64,000 nucleotides of DNA from positions 130,119-194,118 of the forward strand of contig MNCI01011534.1 of NCBI GenBank assembly GCA_015680685.1, read 5' to 3'. This document shows positions 59,184 to 64,000 of this stretch, piece after piece; position 1 is the stretch's first letter, and each line of letters opens with the position of its first letter. The DNA is from Gnetum montanum (taxonomy: Eukaryota; Streptophyta; Gnetopsida; Gnetales; Gnetaceae). Both the position numbers and the translations under genes were made by a program. Below the pieces are notes generated by a model. The model searched no databases, had not been told where the DNA came from, and was given only the letters and a program-made list of their open reading frames with translations.

Positions 59184-61705
59184 ATGTTCCCTAAATGTGG
59201 ACAATAAGAAGGACCCTCTCAAGGTGTGTCCAAGTGACCTAGGAGAGGTAGAGGACAAGTGTCTCCTGAAAAATGTGCAAAGTAGGAGCTGTAATCATTT
59301 AGCATCCATCAAGAAATTACTGCTACTATGCAGTAGGGACAGGTGGAAGGAGGGGTTGCTAAAGCACCTGAACAGGGAAAACACCTCACGTTCTCTCTAG
59401 AGTATGTCTAGGCTATCAAAGAAAGGTTCACATCAGTAGCTATGATCATGGAATTAAACTTTGGACCTTTCATGGAATTCGCTCTTGAGGCTGTTAGGGA
59501 CCAACTCAAAGGGTCTCCATTATGGCCTATCCTCTCTGAAAGTGGTGCCTAGTACTTACGAGAAACGTACAAATTTTGGCACAATAAGGAAGAAGGCACC
59601 ACAGTTGACATTTGTGGTGTGTCTATAGATTTTTCCACCAAGGCCATCTTGGAAGTGTTAAACCTTCCAAATACAAGGTCAAAAGTTGCTCACCTATCCA
59701 CTTACTCCAATGCTAATGCGCGAAGAGTTAGGTTGAATAGGTCGTACAGCAAAGAGGACAAGACATATGGAGAATTGACGTTGGAAGAAAGGATATGCTT
59801 TAAGATTGGCACTTATCACATCTTTCCCACAAGAGGATCAAAAAGAATCTCAAAATATGTAGCAAGAGGAAGTGTGATATTGATGGGAAAGGCTAATGCT
59901 AACCTTTCTCATCTGTATCTCATGGAGATCTTGAGACAGTTTGAAGAACGCAAGACAAGGAAGTTTGGGTTGCCCTTCCCTTGTCTCATTAGGAAGCTAT
60001 GAAAACGTGCTAGTATTCTGGGGTACACTAATGACATTCCCAAAAGAGCCAAAAATGCTTTGTTCGTTGAACTACTAAAGCCACCAGCCCAAGGAAAAGT
60101 GCTGGTGAGACACTGGAGCTAGAGAAAGAATAGATGGTGGGGCCCACTGCAACTCAAATTGTAGGGCCTAGCCAACCCCCAAGCATAGGGCCCAGTCAAC
60201 AACAATCAGGGCTCAGCATGAGCCAACGAGACTAACCATCACCACCACTACAAGATTATTGACCGTTGATAAGTCATCTGAAGGCCATCGTCAAGATGGT
60301 CAGTTGGCGAAGTCGTGATGATGCTAATCTCTTCCGCATCATTGACAACACCATATGGCCCACACTTTCTATTGATCATGCATGGGACGAGGTGTCCATT
60401 CAAACAAGAGAAGGAGAGACTCAATGGTCACACCAAATTTTAGGGAATGCTGTGTCTTTCTAGGTGCAATTGGAAATAGGTGAAGGGGCCATAGTGGTGG
60501 TCATGCAGCACCAAGATGCAACAGGAGCTACAAAAGCAATCACAGACCACATCAAAGAATATTTCAATGTTCCTATTGTGCCACCGACGGATTTCACAGG
60601 AGCATGGGATGCTCAAACTCTAGTCGATCCCTCAATGACTCCTATGTAGCATGAGGATATCCTTGATCAATTGCTATAGATAGGACAAGCAATAACATCC
60701 TTGTTTGACATCCCATAATGTGTCACACCAGCATAATCAGATCTCATCTCCACCAAAGGAAAGCTCGTCATGGCAGAGATTAGGGCCGAGCACATGGAAG
60801 CAGGGTTGGCAAGACTCCAAGAAAGGCTCGTTACCCTGCATGCTGCATGGCGGAACCCATCTCAATTCATTCCTGCATACTAGCTAGACATCTTCAAGAC
60901 AGAGCATCTCAATAAATTATTGGCAAACAATAAAAGAATAGCGAAGGAGAATGATAAGGCTGATTGGGATGCTTCCAAGGCACAAGTGCAAACATACACA
61001 TACACCACACTCAAGGCCTTACAGGAAGAGAATAAATAGCTCGTTGCTAACAATTTTTGGTTGACGACTATGGAGAAACAAAAGAATGTTCTCAAGGAAA
61101 ACTTTCAGCAATTATGAGAACAATTGATCATGGTCAACCAAGACATGAACTATTTGGCCAGAGAGAATTAAACCCTCTCAATGGAGAAGGTAAGCGTAAT
61201 CCGTCAGAAGACAACCATCAAAATAAGTGCATGGCAAAATGAGGCCAAGAAGCATGAAAAGTTAAAGGAGCACTTTAGAGACCAGGTGGGGATGTACAAG
61301 AAATTCATAGAAAAGGAGATCCATATGGCCAAGACCCACATCAACACTTTCAATGCTCAACACACTGATTGGCGGGCCATATTAGACACATATGCATTTT
61401 CCCACAAAGCAAAGCTTAAAAGCCAAAACTTGCAATTTCAAGATCTCACAGAGTACATGGAATTGGCAAACTTGTAATGTGCCAATCTAGCCATGTTGAT
61501 AGCAAGATGCCCAAAAATAGAGCTCGAGAAGTAGGTAGCTACCACCTATGCCAAATATGAAGCAGAATTTGCAAAGTATAAGAAAATGTTGTAGAAGCCA
61601 GAAGTCAAAAATTCTAAACTAGAGGTGGTTAAGACCAACTACCAAGGCCAGAAAGATATCGCAATAGACTTGGCTCGATGGATTATAGATTTTCAAGAGT
61701 ACAGG
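59184..61705 (+). pseudogene. E8 ORF2, interrupted by E9
   Basis: ATG at 59184 (MFPKCGQ). Homologous to E6 ORF2 along its length: AMIMELNFGPFMEFALEAVR, YGELTLEERICFKIGTYHIF, LPFPCLIRKL at 59970-60000, then after a frameshift between 60002 and 60266 DDANLFRIIDNTIWPTL and IGEGAIVVVMQHQDATGATK, and a helical C-terminal part (61181-61477, KHEKLKEHFRDQVGMYKKFI). The E9 LTR starts after DFQEY. Function unknown, as for E6. Confidence 0.75.
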
Positions 61706-62639
61706 TGATGAGTGGTGAGATACCCCTACACTCAACCATACGAATATGAGCATTTCATGCATGATTCGGTCGAATTCCAATGACTAAGTGCCTATGCACC
61801 TTTGTGAAATAAGGATAGATTGGTTGATCGTTGTTTTCCCAAGCTTACATGTATGTCACAATTTTATGATTAAGTAAGCTTGAGGCATATGATTTTTATA
61901 GCTTTTATGTTTTTATGTTGTGCTGCTAATAAGGGAGGAGAGAGACAACTAAGTGACTAATTTAACTTAACTATTGATTAACTAGGCTTTAACTAATCCT
62001 AACACAAGTATCCATTCTCACTTTCCATACACATCCTAAACTAGTGCAACACTACTGGGATTACCAAACGCTAATTGTTACTAGGTTACCAAGTGTTACA
62101 CACATGCTCAAAGTGATTGTACTAAGTGTAATTTAACAATTTTCTGAATTGATCAAAATGAATTGCTATGCTAATAACGAAAATGAAAGTGCATAAAATA
62201 AAATAAATGCATAAGAAAATAAAATAAAAGAAATGTGTAAGAAAACAAATCTCAAGTGCTACAAGGATGAATCAAAGAGCTCATCTTTATTATTGTACAC
62301 AAGGTGTGCTCAAGTATACAATGCTCGAATAAATATCCATCCACACTTTGACCTCCTACTGCGGGCACTTGGAAAATACTCTGACTTTCAAACAGACTAT
62401 AAGAGTTTTGCTACTTTTTTGCTAAAAGCTTTTTTTTCAATTGTGTGCCTAGGCACTGTATTTATAGACTTGGGATAAACTACTCTGATAATTAGATTCA
62501 CCACTCTAATAATTAGAATAACTTCTATAATAATTAGAGGAACCACTGTAATAATAACCACTCTAATTATTAGAGTAACCGCTCCAATAATAACTACTCT
62601 AATAATTAGAATGAACTGCTAGAGTAACCGCTCTCATAA
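61706..62639 (-). repeat. E9 3' LTR with CTCTAATAATTAGAG array in place of GATATC
   Basis: Starts TGATGAGTGGTGAGATACCC like its relatives and ends CTCTCATAA before the conserved purine site. Just beyond the TATA sequence (CTATAAATA on the minus strand, 62459-62467) the palindrome CTCTAATAATTAGAG or close variants occur about five times at 62481-62612. No GATATC is present. Confidence 0.85.
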
Positions 62640-64000
62640 TACCCCCATGATTGAATGAAAACTTGTCCTCGAGTTCCTTATAAAATATTGGGAAGGTATG
62701 GGATTATTGACTAATTGACAACTGATGGTGGAATGGGATAATAGACTCAACGTGCCCAGTGATGGATCAATAAGCATATTACAACATTATGGTGAACACT
62801 CATACATAAATGACATCCAAGCCATTATTTGGCAATTTGTAGAGTAAGAGAGAGAAAGAAAATGAAGTGTGTTGTCGTCAATGCTAAGATTGCGCCTTCC
62901 ATTGTTTATCCATAGCCACGCCACCAGAATTGCTTCTTTCGTAAATGCTCCAATTCTGGTCCATCCTGAGTGCTTCCTCCAAGTCCAGTCCATTGTTTGT
63001 ATGATTTCCATCTACACACACAACATAGTCACAAATGAGCAAGGATAGATAAACCACAATGCAATTGATACCTTGCCTCAATATGAAGCACATTGGCTGA
63101 GTTGTAGTTATGGCAAAAACTAGTTCGGAGATTTATCACAGGTGACTACCCAAGGTATAGGGGTTAGGTAAATAGTAAAATAGAAAAAATTAAAAAATTT
63201 GTGCTAGGGCCCCCACGACTAAGAGCGAACCTCTGGTACCTATAAGATGGAAAAATATGAGGAACAAGAAAGATGGAAAAAATAACAACGACAACGTCAA
63301 TAAAATGGATGTCATGGATGGGATGAAATAAGAAATGATTGATTACAGGAAATGTTTAAGGAAAAGAAGTTAACAATTGCACCAAAAAAGGAATGCTAGT
63401 GGGTCCTCCCCAAAGTAGGATCATGCCTTTTATGCCCTGACAAACCCACAAACCAAAGAGTTTGTAGGCTCTAGGAATTTTTTTTGGAAGCAAGAGTTAA
63501 AAACTTACCCACAAGAATTCACCAAAGAAAAACAATGCATCAACCTAGAAATGGACTAATGATAGAACTGGAAATGAGGTGGAAAAATGGGAAGAAAGAT
63601 GGAAAGAAGAGAATGGAATGAAATCCCAAGAACAAGGTTGTGTAAAGTCCCTTGTGTACTCTATAGTCAATGTGACTGAGTAGAACTCATCACAAATCTA
63701 AACTCAAACAAGCCACATCCAGTGATCTTGCATCAATACACTTGACCAATCCATCCACCTGAAGCAACAAGAATGTTTCCACAAAGAGTCACCACCATGC
63801 TGAGGAGAGCGAGATGGAGAAGTAGGAAGCAAGAAAGGGCCTTAGTTAGAGGGAACCTTCAGGCATGGGTAACATATATTTTCAGTTCCATAACCAATGC
63901 TTATAGCCCTTATTGCTTTACTATGTCTAAGGGGTGTGCTTTGAATTCTCACTCTTTTTTTTGCTATTTTTTCTTCTTCTTCTTTTTCTTTTTTTTTTTT
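62640..64000 (-). other. E9 3' internal region, non-coding
   Basis: Aligns with 36548-37850 of E7, including the conserved stem-forming block (63399-63449) and a T-rich end. A frame at 62787-63011 has a counterpart in E7 but no support as a gene. Confidence 0.65.
63399..63449 (-). other. Conserved stem-forming block, E9 copy
   Basis: Plus strand begins GTGGGTCCTCCCCAAAGTAG and ends ACAAACCCAC, nearly the same as E7 37309-37359. Confidence 0.6.

Larger units (their letters stand above)
54258..64000 (+). mobile_element. E8: second gag + ORF2 element, sister of E6, runs off the window
   Basis: LTR, primer site, gag, non-coding block and ORF2 on the plus strand in the same order as E6. It is interrupted by E9 at 61706, in the 3' part of ORF2. 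The remainder of ORF2 and the 3' LTR lie beyond 64000. No protease, RT or integrase is present between gag and ORF2, as in E6. Confidence 0.85.
61706..64000 (-). mobile_element. E9: E7-like element inserted in E8 ORF2, cut by window edge
   Basis: LTR at 61706-62639 followed by a 3' internal region like that of E7 (polypurine-type site, patches to 63950, stem-forming block). Orientation minus from the polypurine site beside the LTR. Gag and the 5' LTR lie beyond the window. Confidence 0.82.

Noticed and set aside
61057-61242. Separate small gene in E8
   Set aside because: Frame shift shadow of ORF2, whose neighbouring frame matches E6 ORF2.

Overview
The window is a block of nested, decayed LTR retrotransposons of the Ty3/gypsy superfamily from a large, repeat-filled plant genome. 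A gymnosperm would fit, but the sequence does not decide the species. I find no host gene, tRNA or rRNA. The plant call rests on Athila-, Tat- and chromovirus-like polyproteins, primer sites of tRNA-Asp and initiator-Met type, and stops that mostly look like C-to-T decay of Trp, Gln and Arg codons, as expected for methylated silenced DNA.

Layout, with working names. E1 (1 to about 5100, minus) is the gag end of an element whose pol lies left of the window. E2 (about 5100 to 54257, minus) is the outermost host, split into three parts: putative 3' LTR and integrase (5101-8289), RT/RNase H, protease and gag C-terminus (18149-20340), and gag N-terminus with putative 5' LTR (52600-54257). E3 (8290-18148, plus) is an Athila-type element with both LTRs, inserted in the RNase H region of E2. 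E4 (about 20871-24540, minus) is another OTA-type pol remnant. E5 (24546 to about 52580, plus) is a Tat-like element with a very long putative 5' LTR, an extra RNase H between protease and RT, and uncharacterised ORF remnants before gag and after integrase. E6 (30972-46994, minus) sits in the protease of E5 with a perfect 5-bp target duplication (AATAG). E7 (35599-43226, minus) sits inside E6. E8 (54258 to beyond the window, plus) is a sister of E6, and E9 (61706 to beyond the window, minus) interrupts E8.

The most unusual content is the E6-E9 family. Its members share LTR termini (TGATGAG...CTCATCA), a tRNA-Asp primer site and an Athila-like gag. E6 and E8 have no visible protease, RT or integrase. 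They carry a second long reading frame, about 921 codons in E6 and still in one frame end to end apart from stops, with a block resembling the putative plant transposon protein family followed by a long helical region. This looks like a non-autonomous lineage that spread with gag plus a protein of unknown role.

Two regulatory features stand out in this family. Each LTR has a cluster of short palindromes just upstream of its TATA box: GATATC-type in E6, E7 and E8, but an unrelated CTCTAATAATTAGAG-type array at the same place in E9. E8 also has a GATATC plus TATA module inside the element, upstream of ORF2. A conserved stem-forming block of about 50 nt recurs in the non-coding part of all four elements and is a candidate packaging or dimerisation signal.

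Coordinates of decayed reading frames are approximate where stops and indels interrupt them. One assembly gap of 700 N lies at 38549-39248, inside E7, and could hide pol sequence.
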